Shown: piece after piece, positions 1-10,753 of the stretch
Layout of the letters: each line of letters opens with the position of its first letter
Numbering within the stretch: position 1 is the stretch's first letter
From: Pseudomonas graminis
Lineage (GTDB): Bacteria > Pseudomonadota > Gammaproteobacteria > Pseudomonadales > Pseudomonadaceae
NCBI RefSeq assembly: GCF_004364335.1
Contig: NZ_SOCR01000004.1
Location: forward strand, 124,001-188,000
DNA length: 64,000 nt
Direction: 5' to 3'
Position numbers and translations under genes: made by a program
The notes under the pieces: generated by a model
Databases searched by the model: none
What the model was told of the DNA's origin: nothing
What the model saw: only the letters and a program-made list of their open reading frames with translations

Positions 1-6
1 CTGAAC

Positions 7-480
7 ATGGCAATCGATATCGGCATCAGCGAAGAAGACCGCAAGTCCATCGTGGACGGTCTTTCCCGCCTGCTGGCAGACACCTACGTGTTGTATCTGA
101 AAACCCATAACTTTCACTGGAACGTGACTGGCCCGGCTTTTCGTACGCTGCACCTGATGTTTGAAGAGCAATACAACGAGCTGGCGCTGGCGGTGGATCA
201 AATCGCTGAACGGATCCGTGCGCTGGGCTTCCCGGCGCCGGGCACCTATTCGACCTATGCACGCTTGTCGTCGATCAAGGAAGAAGAGGGCGTGCCTGCG
301 GCCGAGGACATGATTCGTTCGCTGGTTCAGGGTCAGGAAGCAGTCACCCGTACGGCCCGGGGTATCTTCCCGTTGCTGGACAAAGTGAGCGATGAGCCAA
401 CGGCGGACTTGCTGACCCAGCGCATGCAGGTGCATGAGAAAACGGCCTGGATGCTGCGCTCGATGCTGGAAGCTCAGTAA
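7..480 (+). CDS. dps: Dps-family ferritin-like protein
   Basis: This 157-residue protein has the length and pattern of Dps, the dodecameric DNA-binding miniferritin that oxidises and stores iron with peroxide and protects DNA in stationary phase. The ferroxidase segment is visible: [10 protein letters not shown] at residues 33-42 (His34 and His37), followed by the acidic run [18 protein letters not shown], which supplies carboxylates from the neighbouring subunit. It starts with ATG six bases into the window, so its promoter and ribosome site cannot be judged. It appears monocistronic, because a GC-rich hairpin follows. DNA binding is assumed from the family; the N-terminus is only moderately basic. 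Confidence 0.93.
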   Translation: MAIDIGISEEDRKSIVDGLSRLLADTYVLYLKTHNFHWNVTGPAFRTLHLMFEEQYNELALAVDQIAERIRALGFPAPGTYSTYARLSSIKEEEGVPAAEDMIRSLVQGQEAVTRTARGIFPLLDKVSDEPTADLLTQRMQVHEKTAWMLRSMLEAQ

Positions 481-504
481 TCAGAAGCTGATCAGTGAAA
501 ACAG

Positions 505-532
505 GAGCGGGCCGCGTAAACAGGGTCCGCTC
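505..532 (+). terminator. Hairpin downstream of dps
   Basis: A 9-bp stem (505-513 with 524-532, one G-T wobble) with a 10-base loop lies 25 bases after the dps stop. There is no clear T-run, so it may act as a weak or factor-dependent terminator. I see no gene in the rest of the gap, 533-892. Confidence 0.4.
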
Positions 533-892
533 CGCATTGCTGTTACCCGCCGCGCACCACAATTCCCGCCCGAATCACCCTCTGCCTTTATCCTTCCACC
601 CTGGCCTGCAAGGCTTACTTGCCCTCTTTTCGGGTCGCGCTGTCGTCAGCGATCGGGCTAAGCAGGATGAAATAAATCAGTAAAAAATACATATCTAATA
701 CCCCGAGAAAGCTGAGGGATGGGCCATTTTCTGGCTCTCGAAAATCACCCCTGCGCTGTGGTGATCTCCTACAGGTTCAGAGTGCTCCTTCTGCTGGTTG
801 CGCCTCTTGGAATGCGGCTTGATAGACACCTCTTTTCAACTGATTGCGAAGGTGCCGATGCCATATCCGTAATCGCAACAAGGGGGACCTGC

Positions 893-1240
893 ATGAACCT
901 GAATACTGCCCGAGAGGGATGGGAGCCGACCCAGTGTCTTAACGCCCGGGGCGACCCGTTTATTGAAAATTTCAACATGAGCCTGGCCCAGCCACACTCC
1001 AGGTCGGTGAGGCTCAATGGGCTGGCCACATGCCTGCGACTTGAGGAGGTGTACTGGAATATTCTGTCGGAAATGGCACGATTCAACGATTGCTCCATCA
1101 ATGCCGTGCTGTCCTATGTCGATCGCGAGGTTCACCTGCGTTATGGCGGCGTCAAGAACTTCAGCGGCCTGATCCGCGTCGTGTGCGTGGCGCACGTATT
1201 GAGTGCCGAGGGCCTGCGGTTGACGCCGGCCCCGACATGA
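893..1240 (+). CDS. Ribbon-helix-helix (RHH_4-like) protein
   Basis: The longer reading frame from 719 is not supported. The ATG at 893 has a strong ribosome site (AGGGGGA at 881-887) and gives 115 residues. The C-terminal two thirds match the ribbon-helix-helix domain of the RHH_4 type: a short strand SVRLNGLATCLRLE, then helices around EEVYWNILSEMARF and SINAVLSYVDREV, ending in FSGLIRVVCVAHVL. Such proteins bind DNA as dimers through the N-terminal strand; the target is unknown. It sits alone between dps and aspS. The short Trp-containing N-terminal extension is of unknown role. A DNA-binding function is inferred from the fold only. Confidence 0.75.
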   Translation: MNLNTAREGWEPTQCLNARGDPFIENFNMSLAQPHSRSVRLNGLATCLRLEEVYWNILSEMARFNDCSINAVLSYVDREVHLRYGGVKNFSGLIRVVCVAHVLSAEGLRLTPAPT

Positions 1241-1502
1241 CCTGATTTCAGCAGGCCCGTTGCGGCGGGCCTGCATTCGCTGGCGGCACCGCGGCATCAA
1301 AGCCACGCGCCGACATCTTCTTGCCCGGTATCGGGCTGCGCGGCTGCACAGCGATGATTATCCCTATATAATCCCCCGCCTTACTGTGGAAGGCAGGAAC
1401 TGACCGTCAGGTCGGACTGCATGCCAAAGCTTGCGCACCCTCGCACCGGCGACGGGCGAAAGCTCCATCGAATTCCGAATTACGAGAAGTGAACACACGA
1501 TC

Positions 1503-3278
1503 ATGATGCGCAGCCATTATTGCGGCCAACTGAACGAGAGCCTGGAAGGTCAGGAAATTACCCTTTGTGGATGGGTCCATCGCCGTCGCGACCACGGGGG
1601 GGTGATTTTCCTCGATATTCGCGATCGTGAAGGTCTGGCCCAGGTGGTTTTCGATCCGGATCGTGCTGACACCTTTGCCATCGCCGACCGTGTTCGCAGT
1701 GAATACGTTGTCAAGCTGACTGGTAAGGTGCGTGCGCGTCCTGCCGGCGCCGTCAACCCGAACATGGCGTCGGGCGCGATCGAAGTGCTGGGCTATGAGC
1801 TGGAAGTGCTCAACGAGTCGGAAACCCCGCCGTTCCCGCTCAACGAGTACTCCGACGTCGGCGAAGAAACCCGCCTGCGTTATCGCTTCATTGACCTGCG
1901 TCGTCCGGAGATGGCTGAAAAGCTGCGTCTTCGCTCGCGCATCACTTCCAGCATCCGTGGGTTCCTGGACGGCAACGGCTTCCTCGATGTCGAGACGCCG
2001 ATCCTCACCCGCGCCACGCCGGAAGGCGCCCGTGATTACCTGGTGCCAAGCCGTACTCACCCGGGCAGTTTCTTTGCTCTGCCGCAATCGCCTCAGCTGT
2101 TCAAGCAGCTGCTGATGGTTGCCGGTTTCGACCGTTACTACCAGATCGCCAAGTGCTTCCGCGACGAAGACCTGCGTGCCGATCGTCAGCCTGAATTCAC
2201 TCAGATCGACATCGAGACCAGCTTCCTCAACGAAGCCGACATCATGGGCATCACCGAGACCATGGTCCGCAAGCTCTTCAAGGAAGTGCTGGATGTGGAG
2301 TTCGATGACTTCCCGCACATGACCTTCGAAGAAGCCATGCGCCGCTACGGTTCCGACAAGCCAGACCTGCGTAACCCGCTGGAGCTGGTTGACGTTGCCG
2401 ATCAGCTTCAGGCTGTGGATTTCAAAGTATTCAGCGGTCCGGCAAACGATCCGAAGTGCCGTGTCACGGCGCTGCGCGTTCCCGGCGGCGCGAGCATGCC
2501 GCGCAGCAAGATCGACGACTACACCAAGTTCGTCGGTATCTACGGGGCCAAAGGTCTGGCCTACATCAAGGTCAACGAGCGTGCCAAAGGTGTCGAAGGC
2601 CTGCAGTCGCCGATCGTCAAGAACATCCCTGAAGCCAACCTCAACGTGATCCTTGATCGCGTAGGTGCAGTGGACGGCGACATCGTGTTCTTCGGTGCCG
2701 ACAAATTCAAAATCGTCAGCGAAGCACTGGGCGCCCTGCGCATCAAGCTGGGCCACGACCTGAACCTGCTCACTCGTGAATGGGCACCGATGTGGGTCGT
2801 CGACTTCCCGATGTTCGAAGAAAACGACGACGGCAGCTTCTCTGCGCTGCATCACCCGTTCACCGCGCCGAAATGCTCGCCTGAAGAGCTTGAAGCCAAT
2901 CCTGCCACTGCGCTGTCCCGCGCGTACGACATGGTGCTGAACGGCACTGAGCTGGGCGGCGGTTCAATCCGTATCCACCGCAAGGAAATGCAGCAGGCGG
3001 TGTTCCGTCTGCTGGGTATTTCCGAAGACGAACAGCAAGAGAAGTTCGGCTTCCTGCTCGACGCTCTGAAGTACGGCGCGCCGCCTCACGGTGGTCTGGC
3101 GTTCGGCCTGGATCGTCTGGTCATGCTGATGACCGGTGCTCAGTCCATTCGTGAAGTCATTGCCTTCCCGAAAACCCAGAGTGCTGCGGACGTGATGACC
3201 CAGGCGCCGGGCGTGGTTGATGCCAAGGCACTGCGCGAGTTGCACATCCGCCTGCGCGAGACGCCGAAGGCCGAATAA
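1503..3278 (+). CDS. aspS: Aspartyl-tRNA synthetase (non-discriminating type)
   Basis: This 591-residue class II synthetase charges tRNA-Asp and, in Pseudomonas, probably also tRNA-Asn for later amidation by GatCAB. Order: OB-fold anticodon domain (about 1-110), catalytic core with motif 2 [16 protein letters not shown], the GAD insertion in the middle, and motif 3 [12 protein letters not shown] near the C-terminus. His31 in [10 protein letters not shown] is the residue associated with relaxed tRNA recognition in P. aeruginosa AspRS. The start MMRSHYCGQ is chosen because family members begin there; GAGAAG lies about 14 bases upstream. A hairpin follows, then yebC. Confidence 0.97.
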   Translation: MMRSHYCGQLNESLEGQEITLCGWVHRRRDHGGVIFLDIRDREGLAQVVFDPDRADTFAIADRVRSEYVVKLTGKVRARPAGAVNPNMASGAIEVLGYELEVLNESETPPFPLNEYSDVGEETRLRYRFIDLRRPEMAEKLRLRSRITSSIRGFLDGNGFLDVETPILTRATPEGARDYLVPSRTHPGSFFALPQSPQLFKQLLMVAGFDRYYQIAKCFRDEDLRADRQPEFTQIDIETSFLNEADIMGITETMVRKLFKEVLDVEFDDFPHMTFEEAMRRYGSDKPDLRNPLELVDVADQLQAVDFKVFSGPANDPKCRVTALRVPGGASMPRSKIDDYTKFVGIYGAKGLAYIKVNERAKGVEGLQSPIVKNIPEANLNVILDRVGAVDGDIVFFGADKFKIVSEALGALRIKLGHDLNLLTREWAPMWVVDFPMFEENDDGSFSALHHPFTAPKCSPEELEANPATALSRAYDMVLNGTELGGGSIRIHRKEMQQAVFRLLGISEDEQQEKFGFLLDALKYGAPPHGGLAFGLDRLVMLMTGAQSIREVIAFPKTQSAADVMTQAPGVVDAKALRELHIRLRETPKAE

Positions 3279-3297
3279 GCCGTGTAGCCAAGGGCTC

Positions 3298-3321
3298 GGC
3301 GGACCGACCATTCGGTCCGCC
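3298..3321 (+). terminator. Hairpin after aspS
   Basis: A perfect 10-bp GC-rich inverted repeat (3298-3307 and 3312-3321, loop CCAT) stands 20 bases after the aspS stop. No T-tract follows, so termination may be partial and yebC could be partly co-transcribed. Confidence 0.5.
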
Positions 3322-3416
3322 CTGATCCCCGCCCATTCCGGGCACAGATTCGAGTGAAACGTCTGCGTTTGAGTGATCAAGCGCGGGCGTGCGTGTTTCA
3401 AGGTTTGGAGCGTGTT

Positions 3417-4163
3417 ATGGCTGGTCATTCCAAGTGGGCGAACATCAAGCACCGCAAAGAGCGTCAGGATGCCAAGAAAGGCAAGATCTTCACCAAGTGG
3501 ATCCGCGAACTGACCGTCGCTGCCCGTCAGGGCGGTGGTGATCCCGCGTCCAACCCGCGTCTGCGTCTGGCCCAGGACAAGGCCCTTGGCGCGAACATGA
3601 GTCGCGATATCATCGACCGCGCCATCGCTCGCGGTGCCGGCGCAGCCGATGCCGACGACATGGTTGAACTGGGTTATGAAGGCTACGGTCCCGGAGGCGT
3701 TGCGGTGATGGTCGAAACCATGACCGATAACCGCAACCGGACCGCTGCTGCCGTGCGCCATGCGTTCAGCAAGTGCGGCGGTAACCTGGGAACCGACGGT
3801 TCGGTGTCGTATCTGTTCGAACGCAAGGGCCAGATTTCCTTTGCACCGGGCGTGGATGAAGACGCGCTGATCGAAGCCGCGATGGAAGCGGACGCTGACG
3901 ACGTGGTCACCCACGAAGACGGCTCCATTGACGTGTTTACCTCGTTCTCCAGTTTTTACGCTGTGCGCAACGCCCTGGAAGCCGCTGGTTTCACGCCCGC
4001 CGATGCGGAAATCGTGATGCAGCCGACCACCAGTGCGGTGCTCGATCTGGACATGGCGGAGAAGGTCCTCAAGCTGATCGATATGCTGGAAGACCTGGAC
4101 GACGTACAGAACGTCTACTCCAACGCTGAAATCCCGGACGAGGTACTGGAGCAGCTCGGCTGA
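3417..4163 (+). CDS. yebC: YebC/PmpR family protein
   Basis: This 248-residue protein has the YebC signature start [22 protein letters not shown] and the three-domain layout of the family. Members were described as transcriptional regulators (PmpR represses the PQS quorum system in P. aeruginosa), and more recently as translation factors acting on the ribosome. The ATG at 3417 is preceded by GGAG at 3407-3410, so the upstream extension from 3354 is rejected. The gene lies directly before ruvCAB, the usual arrangement in proteobacteria. An elaborate hairpin separates it from ruvC. Confidence 0.95.
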   Translation: MAGHSKWANIKHRKERQDAKKGKIFTKWIRELTVAARQGGGDPASNPRLRLAQDKALGANMSRDIIDRAIARGAGAADADDMVELGYEGYGPGGVAVMVETMTDNRNRTAAAVRHAFSKCGGNLGTDGSVSYLFERKGQISFAPGVDEDALIEAAMEADADDVVTHEDGSIDVFTSFSSFYAVRNALEAAGFTPADAEIVMQPTTSAVLDLDMAEKVLKLIDMLEDLDDVQNVYSNAEIPDEVLEQLG

Positions 4164-4184
4164 TCCTTTGCCCGTTCGGAACTT

Positions 4185-4229
4185 GAGGCCGGAGCGCACG
4201 AAGCGTTGATGATCAACGCTATCGGCCTC
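4185..4229. other. Nested inverted repeat between yebC and ruvC
   Basis: An outer stem GAGGCCG (4185-4191)/CGGCCTC (4223-4229) encloses an inner perfect repeat AGCGTTGAT/ATCAACGCT (4202-4220). In RNA this forms a two-part stem close to the yebC stop. It has no T-run and may be a processing or attenuation structure. Confidence 0.4.
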
Positions 4230-4288
4230 CGGCTTCTGCCTTTATGCTGCGTCCAATTGTTCGCGTTACCTCTCAAGCTGCAGGCGTT

Positions 4289-4813
4289 ATGACTCTTATT
4301 TTAGGTATCGACCCCGGTTCACGAATTACCGGCTTTGGCGTGGTGCGTGATACCGGGCGCGGCTGCGAGTACGTGGCCTCGGGCTGCATTCGCACCGGCA
4401 CCGGCTTGCTCCATGAACGGCTGCAGATCGTGTACCGCGGCGTGCGCGAAGTCATTCAGACGTACGGCCCGGTGACGATGGGCATTGAAAAAGTGTTCAT
4501 GGCGCGCAACCCGGACTCGGCTTTGAAGCTGGGTCAGGCCCGCGGTGCGGCGATTGTTGCGGGTGCCGAAGAGGGGCTGGAGATCGCCGAGTACACCGCG
4601 ACTCAGGTCAAGCAGGCCGTCGCCGGAACCGGCGGCGCCAACAAGGATCAGGTGATGATGATGGTCATGCATCTGCTCAAGCTGACCACCAAGCCTCAGG
4701 TGGATGCGTCGGATGCACTGGCGATTGCCATGTGTCACGCGCATACCCGGTCCAGCCTCATCCCTCACGGCCTCAATACCGCGCGCAGTCGTGGCGGTCG
4801 TCTGCGGCTCTGA
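4289..4813 (+). CDS. ruvC: Holliday junction resolvase RuvC
   Basis: RuvC is a dimeric RNase H-fold endonuclease that cuts Holliday junctions symmetrically. Acidic catalytic residues are in place: Asp in ILGIDPGS at the N-terminus, Glu in MGIEKVF, and the two Asp of DASDALAIA near the C-terminus. The start at 4289 ([10 protein letters not shown]) gives 174 residues, the family length; a longer frame from 4244 adds 15 unrelated residues. AGGCG lies just upstream. It heads the ruvCAB group, so the three resolvase components are made together. Confidence 0.97.
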   Translation: MTLILGIDPGSRITGFGVVRDTGRGCEYVASGCIRTGTGLLHERLQIVYRGVREVIQTYGPVTMGIEKVFMARNPDSALKLGQARGAAIVAGAEEGLEIAEYTATQVKQAVAGTGGANKDQVMMMVMHLLKLTTKPQVDASDALAIAMCHAHTRSSLIPHGLNTARSRGGRLRL

Positions 4814-4835
4814 TGGCAATATTTGCGTTAGCACG

Positions 4836-4854
4836 GCCCGTCGCAGAGACGGGC
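4836..4854 (+). other. Hairpin between ruvC and ruvA
   Basis: A perfect 7-bp stem GCCCGTC/GACGGGC with a 5-base loop lies 7 bases before the ruvA ribosome site. It may tune read-through or message stability within the ruv operon. Confidence 0.4.
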
Positions 4855-4874
4855 ATCTGGAAAGGATTTGAGTC

Positions 4875-5483
4875 GTGATTGGACGTCTACGCGGTACGTT
4901 GGTCGAGAAGCAGCCGCCGCATCTGGTACTGGATGTCAACGGCGTGGGTTACGAAGTCGAAGTGCCCATGACCACGCTTTATCGCCTGCCTCATCTGGGC
5001 GAAACCGTGACGCTGCATATCCATCTGGTGGTCCGCGAGGACGCGCACCTGCTGTTCGGGTTCTACGAAAAGCGTGACCGCGAGATGTTCCGCGAGCTGA
5101 TTCGCCTGAACGGCGTCGGACCGAAACTGGCGTTGGCCCTGATGTCGACGCTGGAAGTCGACGAATTGGTACGCTGTGTCCAGGCGCAGGATACTTCTGC
5201 GCTGACCCGCGTCCCGGGCGTTGGCAAGAAGACCGCCGAGCGTCTGTTGGTCGAGCTGAAGGATCGCTTCAAGGCGTGGGATTCGTTGCCGGGCACCTTC
5301 GCCCTGGTGTCGGACGGGCCGGGCGCGCCGATTGCAGTGGCGACAGCCGAGTCGGATGCCGTCAGCGCCTTGATTTCCCTGGGCTACAAACCCCAGGAGG
5401 CAAGCAAGGCGGTGACCGCGATAAAAGACAAGAATCTCAGCAGCGAAGACCTCATTCGCCGCGCACTGAAGGGGATGCTGTAA
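4875..5483 (+). CDS. ruvA: Holliday junction branch-migration protein RuvA
   Basis: RuvA (202 residues) forms the tetrameric platform that holds the Holliday junction and loads RuvB. The N-terminal OB-fold begins [12 protein letters not shown]; tandem helix-hairpin-helix motifs are visible as [14 protein letters not shown] and [18 protein letters not shown]; the C-terminal domain that contacts RuvB ends [12 protein letters not shown]. The start is GTG at 4875 with AAAGGA eight bases before. The stop codon is immediately followed by the ruvB start, so translation is probably coupled. Confidence 0.97.
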   Translation: MIGRLRGTLVEKQPPHLVLDVNGVGYEVEVPMTTLYRLPHLGETVTLHIHLVVREDAHLLFGFYEKRDREMFRELIRLNGVGPKLALALMSTLEVDELVRCVQAQDTSALTRVPGVGKKTAERLLVELKDRFKAWDSLPGTFALVSDGPGAPIAVATAESDAVSALISLGYKPQEASKAVTAIKDKNLSSEDLIRRALKGML

Positions 5484-6539
5484 GTGATAGATGCCGACCG
5501 TCTGATCGCCGCCACCGGGCGTGACCGTGACGAGCAACTGGACCGTGCGATCCGGCCGCTGAGTCTGGCCGACTACATCGGTCAGCCCACCGTGCGTGAG
5601 CAGATGGAGCTGTTCATCCAGGCGGCGCGCGGGCGCAGTGAGGCGTTGGACCACACGCTGATTTTCGGTCCGCCGGGCCTGGGTAAAACCACGCTGGCGC
5701 ACATCATCGCTCAGGAAATGGGCGTGTCGATCAAGAGCACCTCGGGCCCCGTGCTCGAGCGGCCGGGTGATCTTGCGGCGATTCTCACCAATCTAGAGCC
5801 GCACGATGTGCTGTTCATCGATGAAATCCACCGTCTGTCACCCATTGTCGAGGAAGTGCTGTACCCGGCAATGGAAGATTTCCAGTTGGACATCATGATC
5901 GGTGAAGGCCCTGCGGCGCGCTCCATCAAGCTCGATCTGCCGCCGTTCACGCTGGTGGGTGCGACCACTCGCGCGGGCATGCTGACCAATCCACTGCGTG
6001 ACCGATTCGGAATCGTGCAGCGTCTTGAGTTCTACAGCACTGCGGACCTGGCCACGATCGTGTCACGTTCGGCAAAAATTCTCGGGCTGTACATCGAAGA
6101 CGAAGGCGCATTCGAGATTGCCCGCCGTGCACGGGGAACGCCACGGATTGCCAACCGGTTGCTGCGTCGGGTGCGCGATTTCGCCGAGGTACGCGCCAAG
6201 GGCGAGATTACCAAGGCGATTGCCGATCTCGCACTGAACCTGCTGGATGTCGACGAACGCGGTTTTGATCATCAGGACCGGCGCTTGCTGCTGACGATGA
6301 TCGAGAAGTTCGATGGCGGGCCGGTCGGGGTGGATAACCTTGCGGCCGCCATCAGCGAAGAACGACACACAATTGAGGACGTGCTGGAGCCCTATTTGAT
6401 TCAGCAAGGCTATATGATGCGCACACCTCGCGGACGCATGGTCACGCGGCATGCGTATCTGCACTTCGGCCTGAACATCCCCTCGCGGATGGGCGACCGG
6501 GCGGTGCTGGATGAACCGGTCGAAGACCCTGACGAATAA
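5484..6539 (+). CDS. ruvB: Holliday junction DNA helicase RuvB
   Basis: RuvB (351 residues) is the AAA+ motor that drives branch migration. Visible motifs are Walker [10 protein letters not shown], Walker [10 protein letters not shown], sensor I around [10 protein letters not shown] and the arginine-finger region [12 protein letters not shown]; a winged helix lies at the C-terminus. Translation starts with GTG directly after the ruvA TAA. The Asp/Glu-rich tail is common in Pseudomonas RuvB. A gap of about 140 bases follows before ybgC, which probably holds the tol promoter. Confidence 0.97.
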   Translation: MIDADRLIAATGRDRDEQLDRAIRPLSLADYIGQPTVREQMELFIQAARGRSEALDHTLIFGPPGLGKTTLAHIIAQEMGVSIKSTSGPVLERPGDLAAILTNLEPHDVLFIDEIHRLSPIVEEVLYPAMEDFQLDIMIGEGPAARSIKLDLPPFTLVGATTRAGMLTNPLRDRFGIVQRLEFYSTADLATIVSRSAKILGLYIEDEGAFEIARRARGTPRIANRLLRRVRDFAEVRAKGEITKAIADLALNLLDVDERGFDHQDRRLLLTMIEKFDGGPVGVDNLAAAISEERHTIEDVLEPYLIQQGYMMRTPRGRMVTRHAYLHFGLNIPSRMGDRAVLDEPVEDPDE

Positions 6540-6676
6540 ATGCACAATTGACCGATTTATTCGGGTGATTGAGGGTCTGAAGGGCAGTCACCGCAGAGTG
6601 ATGTGACGCAGGCAGTAAAAACGATGAAAAACAGTTGCCTGGCCGGATTGGCAACCTGAGGAGTAAGCACTAGAGT

Positions 6677-7147
6677 ATGCGCGCGCAAAACGGGGCTCAG
6701 TCGTTCGCACATCGTTGTCGCGTTTATTACGAGGACACCGATGCCGGCGGCATCGTTTATTACGTCAATTACCTGAAATTCATGGAGCGGGCTCGAACCG
6801 AGCGACTGCGGGAGCTGGGCTTTGCCCAATCCGCAATGGCGGGTATCGAGAACCTGTTGTTCGTCGTGCATTCAAGCGAGGCTCGCTACCATAAGCCCGC
6901 GCGGCTGGACGACGAACTACTGATCAGCGCCGAAGTAATCGAATTGAACCGCGCCAGCCTGCGCTTTCAGCAACAGGTCAGGCGGGCTGCGGATGATGTG
7001 CTGCTCTGCGAAGGGCAGTTTTTGGTGGCGTGTGTGCGCGCCGACAGTTTGAAACCCCGGGCCATTCCCGAAGCTCTGCGCACGGCCTTTGCCGGGCAGG
7101 GCGGCGCGGGTACACATTCAGAGCAGGAGATACAGCGTGGAAGCTAA
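6677..7147 (+). CDS. ybgC: Tol-Pal associated acyl-CoA thioesterase YbgC
   Basis: This 156-residue hot-dog-fold thioesterase hydrolyses short-chain acyl-CoA or acyl-ACP esters in the cytoplasm; its link to the Tol-Pal system is by genome context. The 4-hydroxybenzoyl-CoA thioesterase signature is visible as [19 protein letters not shown], with the catalytic Asp in DTDAGG. It is the first gene of the ybgC-tolQRAB-pal-cpoB operon, and its end overlaps the tolQ start by 11 bases. Confidence 0.93.
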   Translation: MRAQNGAQSFAHRCRVYYEDTDAGGIVYYVNYLKFMERARTERLRELGFAQSAMAGIENLLFVVHSSEARYHKPARLDDELLISAEVIELNRASLRFQQQVRRAADDVLLCEGQFLVACVRADSLKPRAIPEALRTAFAGQGGAGTHSEQEIQRGS

Positions 7148-7832
7148 CGTCGTCGACCATTCCTCCATGTGGAGTTTGGTCAGCAATGCCAGCGTGGTTG
7201 TGCAGTTGGTGATGCTGATCCTGGTGGCCGCCTCGGTCACCTCGTGGATCATGATTTTCCAGCGCAGCGCCATGCTGCGCGCCGGTCGTCGGGCACTGGA
7301 GAGCTTTGAGGAGCGCTTCTGGTCAGGCATCGATTTGTCCAAGCTTTACCGTCAGGCTGGCAGTAATCCGGATCCGGACTCAGGCGTTGAGCAGATCTTC
7401 CGCGCGGGCTTCAAGGAATTTTCCCGTCTGCGTCAGCAGGCTGGCGTCGATCCAGACGCCGTCATGGAAGGTGTTGCACGTGCCATGCGCGTTGCCATCT
7501 CCCGTGAAGAAGAAAAGCTCGAGCAGAGCCTGCCATTCCTGGCAACCGTGGGCTCTACCAGCCCATACGTCGGCCTGTTCGGTACCGTCTGGGGGATCAT
7601 GAACTCCTTCCGCGGTCTGGCCACTGCGCAGCAAGCCACGCTGGCCACCGTTGCACCGGGTATCGCCGAAGCGTTGATCGCCACCGCCATCGGCCTGTTC
7701 GCTGCGATCCCCGCGGTCATCGCTTACAACCGTTTCGCCGCTCGTGGCGAGAACCTGATCGGTCGTTACTACACATTCGCCGACGAGTTCCAGGCGATCC
7801 TGCACCGTAAAGTGCACACCAGCGAAGAATAA
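7137..7832 (+). CDS. tolQ: Tol-Pal inner-membrane proton channel subunit TolQ
   Basis: TolQ (231 residues with the GTG start at 7137) is the MotA/ExbB-type inner-membrane protein that uses proton flow with TolR to energise TolA during outer-membrane constriction. Three transmembrane segments are visible: [20 protein letters not shown] near the N-terminus and two in the C-terminal half around [15 protein letters not shown] and [28 protein letters not shown] upstream is the ribosome site. The longer frame from 7089 lies inside ybgC and is rejected. It is translationally linked to ybgC. Confidence 0.96.
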   Translation: MEANVVDHSSMWSLVSNASVVVQLVMLILVAASVTSWIMIFQRSAMLRAGRRALESFEERFWSGIDLSKLYRQAGSNPDPDSGVEQIFRAGFKEFSRLRQQAGVDPDAVMEGVARAMRVAISREEEKLEQSLPFLATVGSTSPYVGLFGTVWGIMNSFRGLATAQQATLATVAPGIAEALIATAIGLFAAIPAVIAYNRFAARGENLIGRYYTFADEFQAILHRKVHTSEE

Positions 7833-7846
7833 GCAGGTATTTCCCA

Positions 7847-8311
7847 ATGGCTTTAATCGCTCGCGGCCGACGCAACAAGCGCAAGCCGGTCGCCGAAATG
7901 AACGTGGTGCCTTACATCGACGTGATGCTGGTGCTGCTGGTCATCTTCATGGTGACGGCTCCGATGATCAACCAGGGCGTGAAAGTTGATCTGCCCAAGG
8001 TCTCCAGCGAGGCTTTGCCGCAGGACAACAACAATCAGGTCCTGACGATCTCGATCAAGGCTGACAAGACCTATTACTGGAACCTTGGCAGCGAAGTCGA
8101 CACCGATAAGCAAATGGACAAGGCGATGACCTTGCCGCAACTGACCAGCGCAGTGACCAAAATCATTGCGGCCGGTCGTGACGCGGGCAAGCAGACTCAA
8201 GTGTTCATCCGTGGCGACAAGACGGTCGACTACGGCGCCGTGATGGGCACCATGGGCGGGTTGCAGAAGGCCGGGGTCGGGAACGTTGGTTTGATTACCG
8301 AGGCCCCCTGA
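7847..8311 (+). CDS. tolR: Tol-Pal proton channel subunit TolR
   Basis: TolR (154 residues) is the ExbD/MotB-like partner of TolQ: a short cytoplasmic N-terminus, one membrane span and a periplasmic domain. The essential Asp lies in the span YIDVMLVLLVIFMVTAP, the expected proton-carrying residue. It is slightly longer than E. coli TolR, as is usual in Pseudomonas. Its TGA overlaps the tolA ATG by one base (TGATG). Confidence 0.96.
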   Translation: MALIARGRRNKRKPVAEMNVVPYIDVMLVLLVIFMVTAPMINQGVKVDLPKVSSEALPQDNNNQVLTISIKADKTYYWNLGSEVDTDKQMDKAMTLPQLTSAVTKIIAAGRDAGKQTQVFIRGDKTVDYGAVMGTMGGLQKAGVGNVGLITEAP

Positions 8312-9402
8312 TGCAGCCGATTCGAGAGCCGTCTGCCTCGGAAAGCTACTTCTGGCCGTCCGTCTGGGCGGTGGGACTGCACGTCCTGATTTTTGGTTTG
8401 TTGTTCGTCAGCTTCGCAATGACGCCCGAGCTTCCTGAAGCCAGGCCGATCGTTCAGGCCACGCTCTATCAGTTGAAATCAAAAAGTCAGGCAACTACTC
8501 AGACCAACCAGAAGCTTGCCGGTGAGGCGAAGAAATCCGCTGCGCGACAAACCGAAGTCGAGCAGATGGAGCAGAAAAAAGTTGAGCAAGAGGCGGTGAA
8601 GGCGGCGGAACAAAAGAAAGCCGATGCCGCTCAAAAAGCCGAAGAGCAAAAGGCTGAAGAGGCGAAGAAAGCTGACGACGCCAAAAAAGCCGATGACGCT
8701 AAAAAAGCTGCAGACGACGCCAAGAAGGCCGAAGCCAAAAAGGCGGATGACGCGAAGAAAACCGCTGAAGAGAAACAATTGGCTGATATAGCCAAGAAGA
8801 AAGCCGAAGACGACGCGAAGAAGAAAGCCGAGGAAGACGCCAAGCGCGCGGCCGCGGAGGAAGCCAAGAAACAGGCTGCCGAGGACGCGAAGAAGCAGGC
8901 TGCAGACGACGCCAAGAAAAAGGCTGCCGAAGACGCGAAGAAAAAAGCGGCTGAGGATGCCAAGAAGAAGTCGACCGAGGACGCGAAGAAGAAGGCCCAG
9001 GACGCTGCTCGCAAATCAGCGGAAGACAAGAAGGCGCAAGCATTGGCCGACCTGCTTTCCGACAAGCCGGAACGCCAACAGGCGCTGGCCGATGAGCGTG
9101 GCGACGAAGTGGCCGGTAGCTTCGATGACTTGATTCGCTCTCGGGCGGCTGAAGGCTGGGCTCGTCCTCCTTCTGCGCGCAAGGGCATGACAGTCGTATT
9201 GCAGATCAACATGTTGCCGGACGGCACCGTGACTTCGGTCAACGTGAGCAAATCCAGCGGCGATGGTCCTTTCGACAGTTCAGCAGTAGCGGCGGTCAAG
9301 AATATTGGTCGTTTGACAGAGATGCAGGGGATGAAGCCTTCGGACTTCGCACCTTACCGTTCATTCAAGATGACATTCACACCTGAGGACCTAGCCTTGT
9401 GA
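8311..9402 (+). CDS. tolA: Energy-transducing periplasm-spanning protein TolA
   Basis: TolA (363 residues) links the TolQR motor to Pal and TolB. Domain I is a single span (residues about 18-38). Domain II is a long alpha-helical stretch of imperfect [14 protein letters not shown] repeats, about residues 70-250, which are also visible in the DNA. Domain III, the globular C-terminus from about 255, contains [15 protein letters not shown] and the TonB-like fold. It overlaps tolR by one base and tolB by four. The repeat region is prone to length change between strains. Confidence 0.95.
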   Translation: MQPIREPSASESYFWPSVWAVGLHVLIFGLLFVSFAMTPELPEARPIVQATLYQLKSKSQATTQTNQKLAGEAKKSAARQTEVEQMEQKKVEQEAVKAAEQKKADAAQKAEEQKAEEAKKADDAKKADDAKKAADDAKKAEAKKADDAKKTAEEKQLADIAKKKAEDDAKKKAEEDAKRAAAEEAKKQAAEDAKKQAADDAKKKAAEDAKKKAAEDAKKKSTEDAKKKAQDAARKSAEDKKAQALADLLSDKPERQQALADERGDEVAGSFDDLIRSRAAEGWARPPSARKGMTVVLQINMLPDGTVTSVNVSKSSGDGPFDSSAVAAVKNIGRLTEMQGMKPSDFAPYRSFKMTFTPEDLAL

Positions 9403-10700
9403 TTAACCTTCTTCGAGGAATGCTTGTCGTTCTGTGTTGCGCAGCGGGTTTCGCCGCTGCCGACGAAAAGAACATTCTGGTAACAAGCGGCAGTGACCGC
9501 GCCACGCCTATCGCAGTCGTGCCGTTTGGCCTGCAGGGCGGCAGCGTACTGCCGGAAGACATGGCAAAGATTATTGGCAACGACCTGCAGAACTCGGGCT
9601 ACTACTCGCCGATTCCAAAGGAAAACATGATCAGCCAGCCGAGCCAGGCCAGCGAAGTCATCTTCCGTGACTGGAAAGCGCTGGGTGCCCAGTACGTCAT
9701 GGTCGGCAGCATCGTGCCTTCGGGCGGTCGCCTTCAGGTTCAATACGCGCTGTTCAACGTGGCCACCGAGCAACAGGTTCTGACCGGCAACGTTTCGGGC
9801 ACCGCCGACCAGCTGCGTGACATGTCGCACTATATTGCCGACCAGTCGTTCGAGAAGCTGACCGGCATCAAGGGCGCGTTTTCGACCCGCATGTTGTACG
9901 TGACGGCCGAACGTTTTTCGACTGACAACACGCGCTACACCCTGCAGCGTTCGGACTACGACGGCGCCCGCGCGGTGACGTTGCTGCAATCCCGCGAGCC
10001 GATTCTGTCGCCTCGCTTTGCGCCGGACGGCAAGCGTATTGCCTATGTGTCGTTTGAACAAAAGCGTCCACGAATCTTCGTTCAGCACATCGACACCGGT
10101 CGTCGCGAGCAGATCACCAACTTCGAAGGCCTGAACGGCGCGCCTGCGTGGTCCCCGGACGGCACTAAGCTGGCGATGGTGCTGTCGAAAGATGGCAACC
10201 CGGAAATCTATGTGATGAATCTGGCGTCGCGTCAATTGTCGCGAGTGACCAACGATTCTTCCATTGATACAGAACCGTTCTTCGGTAAAGACGGCTCCAC
10301 GCTTTATTTCACGTCTGACCGCGGCGGCAAGCCACAAATTTATAAAACCAATATTAATGGCGGAGGGGCAGAGCGCGTTACTTTCATCGGTAACTACAAT
10401 GCCAACCCTAAGTTATCGGCGGACGAAAAGACTCTGGTGATGATCCATCGTCAAGATGGCTTCACCAACTTCAAGGTGGCAGCTCAGGATTTGCAGCGCG
10501 GTAGCGTAAAAATCCTCACAGACAGCAACCTTGATGAGTCGCCTACTGTTGCGCCTAACGGCACCATGGTAATCTACGCCACCCGCCAGCAGGGCCGGGG
10601 AGTCTTGATGCTCGTGTCCATTAATGGACGCGTAAGGCTCCCGCTTCCTACCGCTCAAGGCGAAGTCAGAGAACCTTCCTGGTCCCCTTACCTGAACTGA
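9399..10700 (+). CDS. tolB: Tol-Pal periplasmic beta-propeller TolB
   Basis: TolB (433 residues) is a periplasmic protein with a signal peptide ([20 protein letters not shown], cut near ADEK), an alpha/beta N-terminal domain and a six-bladed propeller that binds Pal. WD40-like blades are visible as repeats of [31 protein letters not shown] and [20 protein letters not shown] at 9399 overlaps the tolA stop (GTGA), a sign of coupled translation. The basic stretch expected after the signal Met is short, but the cleavage site is convincing. Confidence 0.96.
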   Translation: MINLLRGMLVVLCCAAGFAAADEKNILVTSGSDRATPIAVVPFGLQGGSVLPEDMAKIIGNDLQNSGYYSPIPKENMISQPSQASEVIFRDWKALGAQYVMVGSIVPSGGRLQVQYALFNVATEQQVLTGNVSGTADQLRDMSHYIADQSFEKLTGIKGAFSTRMLYVTAERFSTDNTRYTLQRSDYDGARAVTLLQSREPILSPRFAPDGKRIAYVSFEQKRPRIFVQHIDTGRREQITNFEGLNGAPAWSPDGTKLAMVLSKDGNPEIYVMNLASRQLSRVTNDSSIDTEPFFGKDGSTLYFTSDRGGKPQIYKTNINGGGAERVTFIGNYNANPKLSADEKTLVMIHRQDGFTNFKVAAQDLQRGSVKILTDSNLDESPTVAPNGTMVIYATRQQGRGVLMLVSINGRVRLPLPTAQGEVREPSWSPYLN

Positions 10701-10753
10701 CGCGGCGCTTTACGTTGTACTTAACACACTTGGGGTTCATTAGGAGTTTTACG

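Noticed and set aside
1407-2855. Long open frame on the minus strand opposite aspS
   Set aside because: It is the antisense shadow of aspS; its translation has no recognisable domain and is rich in His/Val/Glu, as expected from reversed coding sequence.
2964-4199. Long minus-strand frame across aspS and yebC
   Set aside because: It spans two well-supported genes and the gap between them, and has no ribosome site or protein-like pattern.
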